From CAYWMD01 sp964458575 (GTDB lineage: Bacteria > Verrucomicrobiota > Verrucomicrobiia > Limisphaerales > JADLHS01): a stretch of 64,000 bases of DNA. Below are positions 1 to 9,485 of the stretch, piece after piece. The first letter of the stretch is position 1; each line of letters opens with the position of its first letter. Below the pieces are notes generated by a model. The model was not told the DNA's origin. It was given only the letters and a program-made list of their open reading frames with translations, and searched no databases. The stretch is taken from the NCBI GenBank assembly GCA_964458575.1, contig CAYWMD010000005.1:62001-126000 (forward strand), read 5' to 3'. The position numbers and the translations under genes are program-made.

Positions 1-2955
1 CTCGCGCGCAAGCACAGCGTGGAAGCGTCCGCGTTGAAAGCGTGGATGGATTGCCTCGGCATCGGCGCGGGCGAGGCGCGGATTGATTCCTACCTGAAAA
101 CGCCGCTGGCGAAGACCGAGAACTACAATTTCGTGAAAGGTTGGATTGGCGATCAGGCGCTGTCGGTCGTGGCCAATCCGTCCGACCAACTTGTGCACAT
201 CCCCGGTCACATGAAACCGCACAGCGTGGCGGTTCACCCTTCGCCGGCCCAGCGCGTGGTCATCGGCTGGCGCAGTCCGGTGACCGCGACGTTGCGGGTG
301 GACGGATTGATTCATCACGCACATTCCGAGTGTGGCAACGGCGTCACGTGGGCGGTGGAGTTGCGTCGCGCCAACCTTCGCCAGCGCCTGGCCGCCGGAG
401 TGGCGCAGAAGAATTCCGACGGCAAATTCGGTCCGGTGGAAACTCTCGTGGTGCGGACCGGTGATTTGATTGTCGTCGCCATCGGGCCGCGCGATGGTAA
501 TCACTCGTGCGACCTGACGGCGGTGGATTTGAGCCTGACGGACGGCACGCGCACCTGGGATCTGGCCAAAGAAATTTCTCCCGACATTCTCGCGGGCAAT
601 CCGCATGCTGACGCTTTCGGCAACGCGGGGGTGTGGAATTTCTTCATCGAGCCGGACACCGTCGGCGGTGTGGAGGCGGTACTGCCGGCGGCATCGTTGC
701 TGACCAAATGGCAAACGAGCACAAACGCGGATGAACAGCATCGGCTCGCTGGCGAAGTGCAGCAACTTCTGGTGAAGGGCCCGTCCGGTCTTGCGACCAA
801 TTCGCCGGATCGCGCGCTGTATCGGCAGCTCACATCGCTCAACGGGCCGTTGCTCGGCTCGGTGCTGCGTAGCAGCCGACGTGAGGAGGCTCATTTTGAA
901 AGATCGGCAATTGGCAATCGGCAATCGGCGATAAATCAGAGCCTCGTTACCTCGGCTGCTTCGAAATGGGGAATTGATCCCGCGTTGTTCGGCAAACATC
1001 CGAACGGTGTGAAGATTGGCGACAAGGATCTTTGCGTGCAGTCGCCGTCGCTCATGGAAGTGCGGTTGCCGGCGGACATCGCCGAGGGCAGCGAGCTGGT
1101 CGTGACGGCGAAGTTGCACAACGCCACCGGTGCGGAGGGCAGCGTGCAGATGCAAATCCTCACCAACAAACCCGCCACCCTGGGCCTCGTTGCAAGCGCG
1201 ACCACGCAGGATGCCGGCAAGAAAACCTGGTCCGACGGAGAGCGCCCCGTGGATTTCGCTGTGCCGGTCATTGTGAACGACGGCAGCGCGGCGAAGCGCC
1301 GGTTTGAAGCAGCGATGAAACAGTTTCGCCAGCTTTTCCCAGCGGCGTTGTGTTACACCAAGATCGTTCCGGTGGATGAAGTGATCACGCTCACGTTGTT
1401 CTTCCGCGAAGATGATCATCTCCGTCGGCTGATGCTCGACGACGCGCAGGCCGCCGAGCTGGACCGGCTCTGGGGTGAGTTGCGCTACATCAGCCAGGAC
1501 GCGCTCAAGCTCGTGGATGCCTTCGAACAGCTCTGGCAATATGCCACGCAAGACGCCGATCCCAGCGCGTTCGCGCCGTTGCGAGAACCGATCAATCAAC
1601 GCGCCGAGGAATTCAAGAAGCTCCTGACGAACTCCCAGCCCGCGCATCTCGATGCCGTCTTGAAGCTAGCTGAAGGCGCTTATCGGCGTCCGTTGACTTC
1701 GGACGAGCAAGGTGAGTTGCGCGCCCTGTATCGGAAATTGCGCGGCGAGGAAATTCCGCACGATGAGGCCATCCGCCTCACGCTGGCGCGCGTGCTGGTT
1801 TCGCCGGCTTTCTTATATCGCACGGAGCAGCCGGCGCCCGGCAAGCAGCCCGGCCCGGTCAACGATTGGGAACTGGCCACGCGACTGAGTTATTTCCTCT
1901 GGTCATCCGCGCCCGATGCCGAATTGCGCGAGCTGGCCGCACGCGGACAGTTGCACAAACCGCGCGTCCTTGCCGCGCAGGCCAAACGGATGTTGCAAGA
2001 CCCGCGTGTGCGGCGGTTGGCCACGGAGTTCGCCTGCGCCTGGCTGCACATCCACGACTTCGAAACGTTTGACGAGAAAAGCGAGAAGGTATTTCCGACG
2101 TTCGCCTCCTTGCGCGGCCCGATGTATGAGGAGGCGATTCAGTTTTTCACCGACCTTTTCCAGCGGGACGGCTCGGTGTTGAAAATCTTCGATGCCGATT
2201 ACACGTTCCTGAACGAAGCATTGGCCAAGCATTATGGCATCAGTTGGAGTTCAAGCTTCAGCCTGCCAGTCCGAACAAACGTGAACCCGGACAGCCTGAA
2301 GGCTGGACTCCAACAAGATGAGTGGCGGCGTGTGGATGGCGTGAAGCAATTCGGTCGTGGTGGCATTCTGGGCATGGGCGCGACGTTGGCCAAACAATCC
2401 GGCGCGTCGCGCACGAGTCCCATCCTGCGCGGCAACTGGGTTTCCGAAGTGCTCCTCGGCGACCGGCTGCCGCGACCGCCGCCCGATGTGCCGCGTTTGC
2501 CCGAGGACGAAGCGACCGAGAAGCTCACCGTCCGCGAACTCACGGAACGACACACCACCGACCCACGCTGTGCCGGATGCCACGTCCGCATTGATGGCTA
2601 CGGTTTCACGCTGGAGGGCTTCGATGCGATTGGCCGCAGCCGCACCCTCGACCTCGGCGACCGTCCCATCGATACGGTGGCCAAAGTTTACGACGGGACG
2701 ACGGTCAATGGTGCCGCCGGCTTGCGCGAGTATTTGATCACCAAGAAACGCGACGTGGTGGTGAACCAATTCTGCCGCAAGCTCCTCGGCTATTCGCTGG
2801 GTCGCGCGGTGATGTTGTCAGACAAACCGTTGCTGGCCGAGATGCAAGCGCAGTTGAAAAAGCACAATTATCGTTTCACCGCCGCGCTCAAAACCATCGT
2901 TCGCAGCAAACAGTTCCGCGAGATTCGCGGGAAGGAGACGGTCGATGACGGATGA
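1..2955 (+). CDS. DUF1592/DUF1588/DUF1585 cytochrome-like secreted protein, 5' partial
   Basis: The reading frame is open from base 1, so the true start lies upstream; the first possible internal start is the GTG at 19. The C-terminal half has the order typical of planctomycete/verrucomicrobial PSD1-like proteins: DUF1595 (YRRPLTSDEQ near 1680), DUF1592 (LATRLSYFLWSSAPD near 1873, to about 2230), DUF1588 (GILGMGATLAKQSGASRTSP near 2362) with one c-type heme motif CAGCH at about 2572, and DUF1585 at the end (CRKLLGYSLGRAV). These proteins are thought to be extracytoplasmic and are commonly paired with a DUF1552 gene; the reaction is unknown. Two palindromic elements lie in frame inside it, at 871-960 and 2243-2314, and add about 30 and 24 codons where the flanking sequence reads as continuous family sequence. 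The DUF1552 partner follows at 4533, with one gene between them. Confidence 0.9.
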   Translation, partial: LARKHSVEASALKAWMDCLGIGAGEARIDSYLKTPLAKTENYNFVKGWIGDQALSVVANPSDQLVHIPGHMKPHSVAVHPSPAQRVVIGWRSPVTATLRVDGLIHHAHSECGNGVTWAVELRRANLRQRLAAGVAQKNSDGKFGPVETLVVRTGDLIVVAIGPRDGNHSCDLTAVDLSLTDGTRTWDLAKEISPDILAGNPHADAFGNAGVWNFFIEPDTVGGVEAVLPAASLLTKWQTSTNADEQHRLAGEVQQLLVKGPSGLATNSPDRALYRQLTSLNGPLLGSVLRSSRREEAHFERSAIGNRQSAINQSLVTSAASKWGIDPALFGKHPNGVKIGDKDLCVQSPSLMEVRLPADIAEGSELVVTAKLHNATGAEGSVQMQILTNKPATLGLVASATTQDAGKKTWSDGERPVDFAVPVIVNDGSAAKRRFEAAMKQFRQLFPAALCYTKIVPVDEVITLTLFFREDDHLRRLMLDDAQAAELDRLWGELRYISQDALKLVDAFEQLWQYATQDADPSAFAPLREPINQRAEEFKKLLTNSQPAHLDAVLKLAEGAYRRPLTSDEQGELRALYRKLRGEEIPHDEAIRLTLARVLVSPAFLYRTEQPAPGKQPGPVNDWELATRLSYFLWSSAPDAELRELAARGQLHKPRVLAAQAKRMLQDPRVRRLATEFACAWLHIHDFETFDEKSEKVFPTFASLRGPMYEEAIQFFTDLFQRDGSVLKIFDADYTFLNEALAKHYGISWSSSFSLPVRTNVNPDSLKAGLQQDEWRRVDGVKQFGRGGILGMGATLAKQSGASRTSPILRGNWVSEVLLGDRLPRPPPDVPRLPEDEATEKLTVRELTERHTTDPRCAGCHVRIDGYGFTLEGFDAIGRSRTLDLGDRPIDTVAKVYDGTTVNGAAGLREYLITKKRDVVVNQFCRKLLGYSLGRAVMLSDKPLLAEMQAQLKKHNYRFTAALKTIVRSKQFREIRGKETVDDG
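871..960. repeat. in-frame palindromic element inside the DUF1592 gene (SRREEA type)
   Basis: A 90-bp element with 22-bp inverted arms at 871-892 and 939-960, matching at 19 of 22 positions. The left arm starts AGCAGCCGACGTGAGG and the right arm ends CTCGGCTGCT. The spacer contains short direct repeats of GGCAATCGGCAAT. It is exactly 30 codons and is translated as SSRREEAHFERS and onward, with no stop. This stretch is low-complexity and unlike the flanking protein. Confidence 0.8.
2243..2314. repeat. in-frame palindromic element inside the DUF1592 gene
   Basis: A 72-bp element with 23-bp arms at 2243-2265 (GTTGGAGTTCAAGCTTCAG...) and 2292-2314 (...GGCTGGACTCCAAC), matching at 19 of 23 positions around a 26-bp spacer. 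It is 24 codons long and open in frame. It falls between the family motif AKHYGIS and EWRRVDGVKQ, which I expect to be separated by only a few residues in relatives. Confidence 0.75.
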
Positions 2956-3055
2956 AGCATCAGTGGGGGGGTAACATAACAGCATTGTTCGATTCCACCG
3001 GCGAAGTGGCCAGGAAGTGGTTGGATAAAGCCAACGGCTTGACCATACTGCCATT

Positions 3056-4510
3056 GTGAAACTGTTTACCACACCTGCGTTCTGGATCGTTGTGGCAATT
3101 TTCACGCTCGCCGCAGTAGTCGTGCTCTTCCGCAGTCGGGCGCGGCACGAATGGGGATTTAGGGAGGCTGTCCAGAATCCGGAACAGTGGAGCAGAAATA
3201 TTGAGCGAGCCAGCCGGGAGCTTGAACGCGCAATTGAAGAAGCAAAAGATTGGGATGAATCCAAAGTATCTGCGGCGGTCAACCGCTTCGTCTTCGATGT
3301 CTCCAGTAGCCAGCAAGCGCCGCTGGATGCGCGTGTTCTTAAATCCATGGGCCCGCAAGTATATCCCGCGGTGCTGCAAATTCTAGCTGACGCATCGAAG
3401 CAAGAGAAACTAGTCAAACCCACCGGTGAAAATCTTCTGCCGGAAGCACCTTTTAATCGTGCTTGCACCCTGCTTGGAGATGCTCCGCCGACCAACGCCG
3501 CAGCGCTCGTAGCCAGGTTCCTCGGTGAGCCGTCTGAAGAGATTCGCAAGGATGCTGCCTTGGTCCTTGGCAAGATTGGCACGCCTGAGGTCATTTCGCC
3601 GCTCCGGAAAGCCTTTTCGGATTCAGACGAGTATGTTCGATCGTATGGCCTGTTGGGATTGCAATGGGCGATCAAGAATCGCCGGCTTAATGAGCAGTGT
3701 GCGCGCGATCTCTACGAAGATATCGCGCAATTGGTGCTTTCAGGAAAGAATCCCAACAAATCCGCCGCCTTGCTTCTGGACATAGACCCACCCCGCACCA
3801 CTGAACTATTTCTGTCGGAGAAAGTTTTTACCGCCAATGCTCCCGCGTTGCATGCGGCGTTGGAGGCTTTAGCTGAGAAACACGTCAAAATACCGCGCGA
3901 CGGTCTATTGAATCTGATTGCGGACCTTGAATCGGGCGACCTTAAGTATCCAAAATCCCGCGCGCTCGCCGAAGCGCTTCGTCTGTTGGGTCAACACAGG
4001 CTTGAGCAAGACAGAACATTTCTGGAAGCCCGAACGGGTTCATCAGATGAGCGAGTGGCGGAAGGCGCCGCGACAGGGTTGATCGCCTCGTTTGACTTGG
4101 AAGGCTTTGAACAACGAGCTTGGGAACTGATGAACAAAGACGGTTTCTCCGCGCTTAAGCCTGCTCAGAAGCCCTACCTGGCGGTGATGATGTTTGACGG
4201 TGAGGTGAACAACGGCGGCTTGTTTCAATACTTTTTCAACCCAAGCGGTGACTATTGGCCAGAAGCGTTGGCGGGATTTGAAGCCATGGAATCCAAGGAT
4301 TGCCTTGGTATCATCCGCGAAGCTGTTGGAAAGTTTGGCAAGGATGGGCCGCATCAGGATCGGGAACAACGCCAGGAGCAACTCGCCAAATTGCAGCGGA
4401 AGAGCAAAGCTGTTTTCGATTCGCTTGATGATCGTTACTACAAGAGCAAAGAAGTCCTTGAAGTCATGGCGAAGCGTTATGTCTTGAAGAATCCGGAAGC
4501 TTTTAGATAA
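3056..4510 (+). CDS. membrane-anchored HEAT-repeat protein with C-terminal DUF4375 (DMP19-like) domain
   Basis: This 484-residue protein starts at a GTG. Residues 5-23 form one membrane anchor (FWIVVAIFTLAAVVVLF). The middle carries HEAT-like helical repeats, clearest around residues 155-205 (KDAALVLGKIGTPEVISPLR). The last 120 residues contain DGEVNNGGLFQYFFNPSGD, the hallmark of DUF4375/DMP19 proteins, which are of unknown or DNA-mimic-like function. The anchor suggests the repeats sit at the membrane face. The gene splits the usual DUF1592-DUF1552 pair and looks less GC-rich than its neighbours, which suggests it was inserted; that is inference. No partner or substrate can be named. Confidence 0.8.
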   Translation: MKLFTTPAFWIVVAIFTLAAVVVLFRSRARHEWGFREAVQNPEQWSRNIERASRELERAIEEAKDWDESKVSAAVNRFVFDVSSSQQAPLDARVLKSMGPQVYPAVLQILADASKQEKLVKPTGENLLPEAPFNRACTLLGDAPPTNAAALVARFLGEPSEEIRKDAALVLGKIGTPEVISPLRKAFSDSDEYVRSYGLLGLQWAIKNRRLNEQCARDLYEDIAQLVLSGKNPNKSAALLLDIDPPRTTELFLSEKVFTANAPALHAALEALAEKHVKIPRDGLLNLIADLESGDLKYPKSRALAEALRLLGQHRLEQDRTFLEARTGSSDERVAEGAATGLIASFDLEGFEQRAWELMNKDGFSALKPAQKPYLAVMMFDGEVNNGGLFQYFFNPSGDYWPEALAGFEAMESKDCLGIIREAVGKFGKDGPHQDREQRQEQLAKLQRKSKAVFDSLDDRYYKSKEVLEVMAKRYVLKNPEAFR

Positions 4511-4532
4511 GTATTTCAAGCCGCGAATTATT

Positions 4533-5840
4533 ATGAGCACGCACAAATTCTCCCGGCGCACATTTCTGCGCGGCGTCGGCGTCACCATGGCGTTGCCGTG
4601 GATGGAATCGCTCACTGTTTGGGGCGACACGCCGCCCGTCGGCGTCAAGCCCGCCAGCGAAGCGCCCGTCCGGCTGGCGGTGCTTTTTTCGGGAAACGGC
4701 TTTCATTCGAAGGAATGGTGGGCCAAAGGCGAAGGCAAGCAGATGGAGCTGGGCAAGGTGCTTTCGCCGCTCGCCGATTTTCGCGAGAAGATGCTTGTCA
4801 TCCGCGGGCTTTACAACGCCGAGGCGCTCAAGGGCAACATCCACAGTTCGCAGACGGGCAATTTGCTTTCCGGCGCGCCGCTGGCGTCCGGCGGCGAAAT
4901 TCGGTCGGGCACGAGCATTGACCAGTTGCTGGCGCAGCGTTACGGCAATTCGACCAAAGTGCCGAGCCTCGTACTCGGTTGCGAAAAATCGAATCCGTCG
5001 GTGCACAAAAATTACTCGATGCTCTACAGCTCGCACATCTCGTGGAGTTCACCGACGACGCCGACGCCGTTGGAAGTTTATCCGGCGCTGGCGTTCGACC
5101 GTTTGTTCAAGGACGAGGTGAGCAAAGGCGACAAGAGCGTGCTCGACGCCGTCTTGTCCGACGCGAAAGATTTGCGCCGCAAAATCAGCGCGAACGACCA
5201 GCGCAAGCTCGACGAATATCTTGATTCCGTTCGCGACGTGGAGCAGCGCATCGAAAACGCCGGGCAGAAAGGACAGTTGCAAGGCTGGCGACCCACGCTG
5301 TCCGCGCCGAACATTCCGCGCCCGCCCGACGGCATCCCGCAGGACATCGCCGAACACATGCGCTTGATGAGCGACATCCTCGTGCTGGGTTTCCAGACCG
5401 ATACGACGCGCATCACCACGCTCAAGCTAAACAACGACCACAGCTCGCTGCGTTTTCCGAACTTGGGTGTGGATTACATGATTCACCATCTGCTTTCGCA
5501 CAGCGACACGGCGGACTGGCTGAAGGTGAACCAATTCTTCCTCGAACAAGTTGCCTACATTGCCCGCAAACTCGACGCGATCCAGGAAGGCCCGCGCACT
5601 TTGCTCGATAACACGATGCTGCTCTATTGCTCCTCGATGCTGACCGGCAACCATGACGCGACCCAACTTCCGGTGGTGCTCCTCGGCGGCGCTGGTGGCC
5701 GTCTTAATGGTGGCCGCGTGCTCGACTACAAGGAAAAACCCGAGCGCCAGATGTGCCGCCTGTATCTGTCCATGATGGACAAGATGAACGTGCGCCTGCC
5801 GAAGTTCGGTGATGCGTCGAAGGCGTTGGAGGAAGTGTAG
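4533..5840 (+). CDS. DUF1552 family Tat-exported protein
   Basis: This 435-residue protein begins with a twin-arginine signal, FSRRTFLRGVGVTMALPW, so it is exported folded. The rest matches the DUF1552 family seen in Planctomycetes and Verrucomicrobia (LFSGNGFHSKEWWAKGEGK near the start; HHLLSHSDTADWLKVNQFF and LDNTMLLYCSSML later). Family members usually lie beside a DUF1592 cytochrome-like gene, as here (gene ending at 2955), and may act with it in the periplasm; the chemistry is not established. The start ATG follows the 4510 stop by 22 bp, which is close enough for cotranscription with the HEAT/DUF4375 gene. Confidence 0.9.
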   Translation: MSTHKFSRRTFLRGVGVTMALPWMESLTVWGDTPPVGVKPASEAPVRLAVLFSGNGFHSKEWWAKGEGKQMELGKVLSPLADFREKMLVIRGLYNAEALKGNIHSSQTGNLLSGAPLASGGEIRSGTSIDQLLAQRYGNSTKVPSLVLGCEKSNPSVHKNYSMLYSSHISWSSPTTPTPLEVYPALAFDRLFKDEVSKGDKSVLDAVLSDAKDLRRKISANDQRKLDEYLDSVRDVEQRIENAGQKGQLQGWRPTLSAPNIPRPPDGIPQDIAEHMRLMSDILVLGFQTDTTRITTLKLNNDHSSLRFPNLGVDYMIHHLLSHSDTADWLKVNQFFLEQVAYIARKLDAIQEGPRTLLDNTMLLYCSSMLTGNHDATQLPVVLLGGAGGRLNGGRVLDYKEKPERQMCRLYLSMMDKMNVRLPKFGDASKALEEV

Positions 5841-6123
5841 TAGTTGCGCTGAACCGGGACTAATTGAGTCCGGCCGTGGTGAAGTTTTCTTTTCTCCTCG
5901 TGTGCTTTCGTTTCCGCGATTGATTTGTGTGGGAGGGGGGTCGTCGCTGGTTGCGAACTGAGATGGCAAGATAGGGAGAGGAATTAATCGCGCGTGTCCT
6001 TGACTTCAAGTTGGCTTGAGCATCTGCTTGTCTGAGCCGGGTTGTAACCGTCCGATCACGCCTCCTGTTGAGCCGCAGAGCAGCGATTTCACCGCGTCCG
6101 AGCCGTTCAGTGTTTTGCAGTCC

Positions 6124-8076
6124 ATGAGCAAACGAATTCTTTTGACCAGTGTATGCCGTCCGATTGGACCGGAATACGGAGACGCCCCTTCAGTGGGGTA
6201 TGAACTCCTTTACCGTCAGGTGACACGCGCGCAAGGCATTTTCAGCCCGCGCACGGTGAACGTTCATTTTTCACTCGATTACATCGCAGAGAACCTTGAT
6301 GCGCCGACTGTGGTGCTGCAATACCCGTCAAAGCGTGAGTTGATCAAGGAACTAAAGAAGGGATACGATTACGTGGGGATCTCATTCATTATGGCGGTCA
6401 TGCACAAGATGAAGGAGATGGTGACCCTGATCCGAAAATACGCGCCGCAGAGCAAAATCGTGCTTGGCGGTTATGGCACGGTGTTGAAAGACGAGGTGCT
6501 CAAGCCGTATGCGGATTACATCTGCCGCGAAGAGGGGGTCGCATTTTTCCGCCGCTTGCTGGGCGAGCCGGAAATCCCGATGCCCTACAAACACCCGTTG
6601 ATCGTGAGCTGGTTGCGGGTGTTTGGGTGGAAAGTCTCGGGCACAGGAAAGATTTTTGCGGGACTGGGCTGTCCCAACGGCTGCGACTTTTGCTGCACGT
6701 CACATTTCTTCTCGCGCAAGCACATCAAGCTCCTGCCGACCGGCCGGGACATTTACAACGTGGTGGAGAGGTACCTAGACCTGGATCCCAGCTTGGTCTT
6801 CCTGATTCTGGACGAAGACTTCCTGCTCAATAAGAAGCGCGCGATGGAATTTCGCGATTGCGTGATCAAAAGCGGAAAGAAGCTCTCGATCTTCGCCTTT
6901 TCCAGCATCAAGGCCATCAGCCAATACACGGTGGAGGAGATCCTGGAGATGGGCATTGACGGTTTTTGGATTGGCTACGAGGGCACGCGCTCAAACTACG
7001 CCAAACAACAGGGCCGGCCCATAGATGAGATTCTCACCGAGTTTCGCGAGCACGGCATCACCGTGCTCACTTCCATGATTATTGGGTTCGATTATCAGAA
7101 CCAGGAAGTGGTGGCGCAGGAATTGGACGGGTTGATGAAGCTTAAACCCTCGCTCGCGCAATTTCTGATTTACGGCCCGGTGCCCGGCACGCCGTTTCAC
7201 GAGCGGATTATCAAGGACAACCTTTTGCACGACGTTTACACCAGTGACAAAGACTTGTTTTATCGGCGTGCGGACGGATTCCGCACGATGATCAAACATC
7301 CGACGCTCTCTCCCGAACAAATTGAGGAGATCCAGCGTTGGTGTTTTGAACAGGATTTTCAGCGGCTCGGCCCCAGCATTTTTCGCGTCCTTGAATCACG
7401 GCTGCTTGGCTACCTGAAACTGAAAGATTCCCCGAACCCCATTCTGCGGCAAAAGGCCGAATACTACGCCAGCGAATTGCGTTATGCGTACCCGATATTT
7501 CTCGCCGGCAGATTGCTGGGGCCAAATGCCGCGGTGCGAACGTGGATCGCGGATTTGGAACGGCGCATCCACGCCGAACTGGGGCGCCCGGTATTCGGAC
7601 AGAACTTGAAATCCGTCATGGCGGTGGGTGCGGCGTTCTGGACGGCGGTGACCTTGAAGCTGGATCTTTTTCAGCACCCCAAATTGCTCCGCACCACCTA
7701 TCGGCTGCCCGAGAAGGCCTGGAGCGGGTTTCATTTGTGGGACGAATTCCACGCCAAGTTTGCCAGCGCAAATTTCTCGGTCAAAGTCGAACTGCAACAC
7801 ACCAAGCAGCAAGTCTGGATGCGACTCGAAGGCGCGCTTTCGTCGGCGGACGCGGAAGGACTGGCGCAGCGCATTCGCGATTCGCTCGCGCGCAGCAAGA
7901 GCCGGCTGGTGCTGGACCTGAAAAATCTGCACTGGGACAAAGTGGACGACCTGCGGCCGCTGCGCGAAAAGCTGGCGGTCTATCGCTCGCACATCCGGCT
8001 CGTTCTGCCCAAGCTGGCGGCGGCCCATCCCGAGGTGATCCTGCTCGCCGGGATGTTTCAGCATTACAAAGGCTGA
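6124..8076 (+). CDS. B12-binding-type radical SAM protein with STAS-like C-terminal domain
   Basis: The start is placed at the ATG at 6124 (MSKRILLTSVCRPIGPEYG), because the in-frame sequence upstream looks non-protein-like. The protein has 650 residues. Residues 1-145 resemble a cobalamin-binding Rossmann domain (YDYVGISFIM, KIVLGGYGT). The radical SAM cluster motif is C183-x3-C187-x2-C190 (CPNGCDFC). The barrel follows, with FLILDEDFLL and GFWIGYEG. The last 100 residues, after the barrel and a helical region, look like a STAS/SpoIIAA fold (RLVLDLKNLHWDKVDDLRPL). A STAS tail on such an enzyme is unusual and suggests partner binding. The substrate is unknown; the family performs methylations and rearrangements. 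The gene stands alone, with 283 bp free upstream. Confidence 0.85.
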   Translation: MSKRILLTSVCRPIGPEYGDAPSVGYELLYRQVTRAQGIFSPRTVNVHFSLDYIAENLDAPTVVLQYPSKRELIKELKKGYDYVGISFIMAVMHKMKEMVTLIRKYAPQSKIVLGGYGTVLKDEVLKPYADYICREEGVAFFRRLLGEPEIPMPYKHPLIVSWLRVFGWKVSGTGKIFAGLGCPNGCDFCCTSHFFSRKHIKLLPTGRDIYNVVERYLDLDPSLVFLILDEDFLLNKKRAMEFRDCVIKSGKKLSIFAFSSIKAISQYTVEEILEMGIDGFWIGYEGTRSNYAKQQGRPIDEILTEFREHGITVLTSMIIGFDYQNQEVVAQELDGLMKLKPSLAQFLIYGPVPGTPFHERIIKDNLLHDVYTSDKDLFYRRADGFRTMIKHPTLSPEQIEEIQRWCFEQDFQRLGPSIFRVLESRLLGYLKLKDSPNPILRQKAEYYASELRYAYPIFLAGRLLGPNAAVRTWIADLERRIHAELGRPVFGQNLKSVMAVGAAFWTAVTLKLDLFQHPKLLRTTYRLPEKAWSGFHLWDEFHAKFASANFSVKVELQHTKQQVWMRLEGALSSADAEGLAQRIRDSLARSKSRLVLDLKNLHWDKVDDLRPLREKLAVYRSHIRLVLPKLAAAHPEVILLAGMFQHYKG

Positions 8077-8155
8077 GGCGTTCGCGCTGCATTCATGCAA
8101 CGGCGAAACCGCGATGCTTGCGTGTCGGGCGGACTCGGGGTTAAATCCCGTCCTC

Positions 8156-9394
8156 ATGAAGAAACTCATCATTGTTTTGACGTTGCTTGTGGTTGTTTCG
8201 GTGCGAGCCCAACTGCCGACGACTTCGCCCAAGGCCGCGGGGTTTGATCCCGCGCGGCTGGAAGTGATGCACGCCACGGTGAAACGGTTTGTGGACGAGG
8301 GCAAACACGCGGGCATCATCACGCTCGTGGCGCGCAACGGGAAGATCGTGGATTTTCAGACCTACGGCTATCGCGACCTGGAAAAGCAGTTGCCGATGGA
8401 GCGCGACACGATTTGCCGCGTGTATTCAATGTCGAAGATCATCGCGTGCGTGGGGACGTTGATTTTGTTCGAGGAGGGGCGGTTCAACCTGGACGATCCG
8501 GTCGCGAATTATTTGCCGGAGTTGAAGGACATGAAGGTCTGGACGGGTGGCACACAGGACGCGCCGCAGACGGAACCGCTCAAGCGGCCCATTACCATTA
8601 CGCACCTGCTCACGCACACGAGCGGTCTGATTTACGATTTTGCGGGCGACGATGAACTGACGAGCTTGTGGCGCAGCGCCGATCTTTGGACCGGGCCGGG
8701 ATTGACCGGCTTTGTCGCCAAGCTTGGCAAGCTGCCGTTGAAGCATCAGCCGGGCGACGCCTATACGTATGGTGTGAACCAGGACGTGCTCGGGGCATTG
8801 ATTGAGCGAGTCTCGGGCAGGACGTTTGGAGCTTTCCTCGAAGAACGGCTGTTTGCTCCGTTGCGCATGAAAGACACGGGCTTCGATGTGCCGCCCGAAA
8901 AAATGTATCGCCTCGCGAAGACCTACAAGCATGGGAAGGACGGCAAGTTCGTGGAAGACAAACCGATCATTGAAACCTGGCCGGAAGCGGGGCGGGGGAT
9001 TGAAGCGGGCGGCGCCGGGATTTTTTCCACGGCGGGCGACTTCGCGCGGTTGGCGCAAATGCTTTGCAACGGCGGCACACTCGACGGCAAACGCATCCTC
9101 GGCCGGAAGACGGTGGAGTTGATGACGGCCAATCACATGGTGGCGCTGCCGAACAACAAGGGCGCATCGCGGCCGGACGGTTTTGGCTACGGGGTGCAGG
9201 TGACGACGGATTTGGGGCAAATGTCCATTCCCTCATCCGTCGGGCAATTTGGTTGGTTTGGCGCCGCGACGACCTACTGCAAGATTGATCCGAAGGAGAA
9301 GATCGTGGCTGTTGCTCTCTCGCAGCATTTCCCGTTCAACGAGCACAAGTTCTTTGCGGCATTCCAGACGGCGTATTATCAGGCGTTGCAGTAG
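8156..9394 (+). CDS. secreted serine hydrolase of the beta-lactamase / esterase (class C-like) family
   Basis: The ATG at 8156 gives a clean signal peptide (MKKLIIVLTLLVVVSVRA, cleavage before Q19) and a 412-residue protein. The SxxK nucleophile motif is S91-M-S-K94 (RVYSMSKII). The catalytic Tyr lies in DAYTYGVNQDVLG at about 202-213, followed by the family block ERLFAPLRMKDTGF. The C-terminal WFGAATTYCKIDPKE is the strand that carries the third motif in EstB-like enzymes. It is probably a periplasmic esterase or peptidase rather than an antibiotic-hydrolysing beta-lactamase, because the Y-x-N motif reads more like the EstB form. The substrate is unknown. Confidence 0.88.
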   Translation: MKKLIIVLTLLVVVSVRAQLPTTSPKAAGFDPARLEVMHATVKRFVDEGKHAGIITLVARNGKIVDFQTYGYRDLEKQLPMERDTICRVYSMSKIIACVGTLILFEEGRFNLDDPVANYLPELKDMKVWTGGTQDAPQTEPLKRPITITHLLTHTSGLIYDFAGDDELTSLWRSADLWTGPGLTGFVAKLGKLPLKHQPGDAYTYGVNQDVLGALIERVSGRTFGAFLEERLFAPLRMKDTGFDVPPEKMYRLAKTYKHGKDGKFVEDKPIIETWPEAGRGIEAGGAGIFSTAGDFARLAQMLCNGGTLDGKRILGRKTVELMTANHMVALPNNKGASRPDGFGYGVQVTTDLGQMSIPSSVGQFGWFGAATTYCKIDPKEKIVAVALSQHFPFNEHKFFAAFQTAYYQALQ

Positions 9395-9485
9395 CGGGTG
9401 CAGGGGATAGCCCGCCCGGCTTTGGCCATTGACTGAGACGCTTGGGGACTGCAATTTCTGAACATTCTCGTGTCATGAACCGTCA

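Noticed and set aside
8100..8155. tRNA-like GGGGTTAAATCCC hairpin before the serine hydrolase
   Set aside because: No acceptor stem or anticodon arm can be formed around it.
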